64,000 bases of DNA. It comes from Pyronema omphalodes (Eukaryota; Ascomycota; Pezizomycetes; Pezizales; Pyronemataceae). Made by a program: the position numbers and the translations under genes. The notes under the pieces were generated by a model that saw only the letters and a program-made list of their open reading frames with translations, was not told the origin of the DNA and searched no databases. Location of the stretch: NCBI GenBank assembly GCA_024516155.1, contig JAJJXM010000060.1, forward strand, positions 124,001 through 188,000, written 5' to 3'. Of this stretch, positions 63,201-64,000 are shown piece after piece (position 1 is the first letter of the stretch; every line of letters begins with the position of its first letter).

Positions 63201-64000
63201 TTGGTCCCCGGCGGCATGGCGTGGCGTGGTTGCGGTATGGTATGCTAGGGTTTTGTGGTCGTGGTAGGGTTTTGTGGTATGGGTATGGGTATGGCATGGT
63301 AGGGTTTATGATGTGTTTGAGGCTTTATGGGTTTGTTTGTCTTGGTGATGCACATGCTATTTGGAGATATATTTTACATGTTTAGACGTGGAAAGAGATT
63401 GGATGCCTATGTATGTTATAGTGGAGAGGAATGTGATGAAGGATTTTATGGAAATGGGAATGGAATAGGGAGATTTTTTCTTGATGGGTTTGAGTTATTT
63501 CGAAAAATAAGATGGTGATATATGCAGCGATTTTAATTCGTGGTTGAGTCCACGGTTATACATGTGATACTACATACAAACGATGCGCCAAACTACGATG
63601 TTAACAGCTCCATAAAACTCCCATCAAAAATCCGGGGACAAAACGGATGGCTATGCATGCAAGTATCAATACCCTACATATGATTCCCATGTATCCGTGG
63701 GGTAAGATCGTCTCCCTTCATCAGCTTCGTAAGCAACAACCCCATACATACCCATACCCCAACCAGCAGTACTGTAATTGTAATCCTGTGATTCTATTCC
63801 GTGACTCCATAAATCAGAACCAAAAACCGCAAATCCCACACACAGAAGGTATGTAAAGCGATAACTAGTTTATTCCCAAAATGTTAAGTTTCGGAGTACG
63901 ATCGCTAGTGCTAGTTTCCCTCGGTCGGAACCTCAACTTTCTGTCGCTCTGTCCTTGTGTCGTTGACTCGTTGTGGCCTGGTGCCCTGGTGTCGTCATCG
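57226..64000. other. Gene-less right end, low-complexity rich
   Basis: The left part is the promoter of glutamine synthetase. Beyond it I see no conserved gene in 6.7 kb. Contents include a G22 run (57663-57684), T-rich tracts (57737-58040), C/T-rich sequence (58250-58470), a 9-bp array (59538-59579), CTCTATCTCTGTATC repeats (60690-60715), GGTATGA repeats (61020-61040), GATATGGATATG repeats (62520-62560), and many ATACAT and GTATGT motifs. ORFs follow these repeats and look like shadows. Confidence 0.6.
59538..59579. repeat. 9-bp tandem repeat (CAGGAACAG), four copies
   Basis: Four perfect CAGGAACAG units followed by partial variants. Confidence 0.9.

Overview
The window is nuclear DNA of a filamentous ascomycete (Pezizomycotina). 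The evidence is nine conserved fungal genes cut by short GT-AG introns (about 50-70 bp), a class III chitin synthase (a class confined to filamentous fungi), an Opy2-type HOG-pathway anchor, a MOT1 molybdate transporter, and Tad-like LINE debris. Long gene-poor spacers (3-10 kb) rich in microsatellites suggest a fairly large genome. An operculate or other early-diverging class such as Pezizomycetes is my guess; the sequence does not prove it. The housekeeping genes share a strong codon bias (C-ending codons, GGA for Gly) that the spacers lack.

Layout. 1-1739 (+): 3' part of cytosolic/mitochondrial C1-tetrahydrofolate synthase. 6678-8495 (+): NADP-isocitrate dehydrogenase with a mitochondrial presequence and a second in-frame ATG. 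8.5-16.6 kb: spacer with a 7-bp minisatellite, a LINE tail and a decayed minus-strand gene. 16602-18115 (+): OPY2. 18.1-25.0 kb: spacer with a LINE ORF2 remnant. 25002-25790 (+): ribosomal protein eS8. 26158-27839 (+): molybdate transporter. 27.8-34.0 kb: spacer. 34028-36930 (+): class III chitin synthase. 38469-39535 (+): MAD2. 39.5-50.2 kb: the accessory part of the window, with an ORF1-only LINE bounded by inverted LINE tails and a 9-bp direct repeat, tandemly duplicated decayed coding segments, and a 774-bp hAT-like inverted-repeat element. 50169-52618 (+): GUF1. 55796-57225 (-): glutamine synthetase. 57.2-64.0 kb: gene-less spacer.

The conserved genes are unrelated housekeeping genes (one-carbon metabolism, NADPH supply, translation, cell wall, checkpoint, nitrogen assimilation). 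They do not form a cluster or operon, and I found no secondary-metabolite or defence locus. The least explained material is in 10.4-12.1 kb and 40.8-49.7 kb. All exon coordinates were read by eye from splice signals and protein-family conservation. No database search was run.
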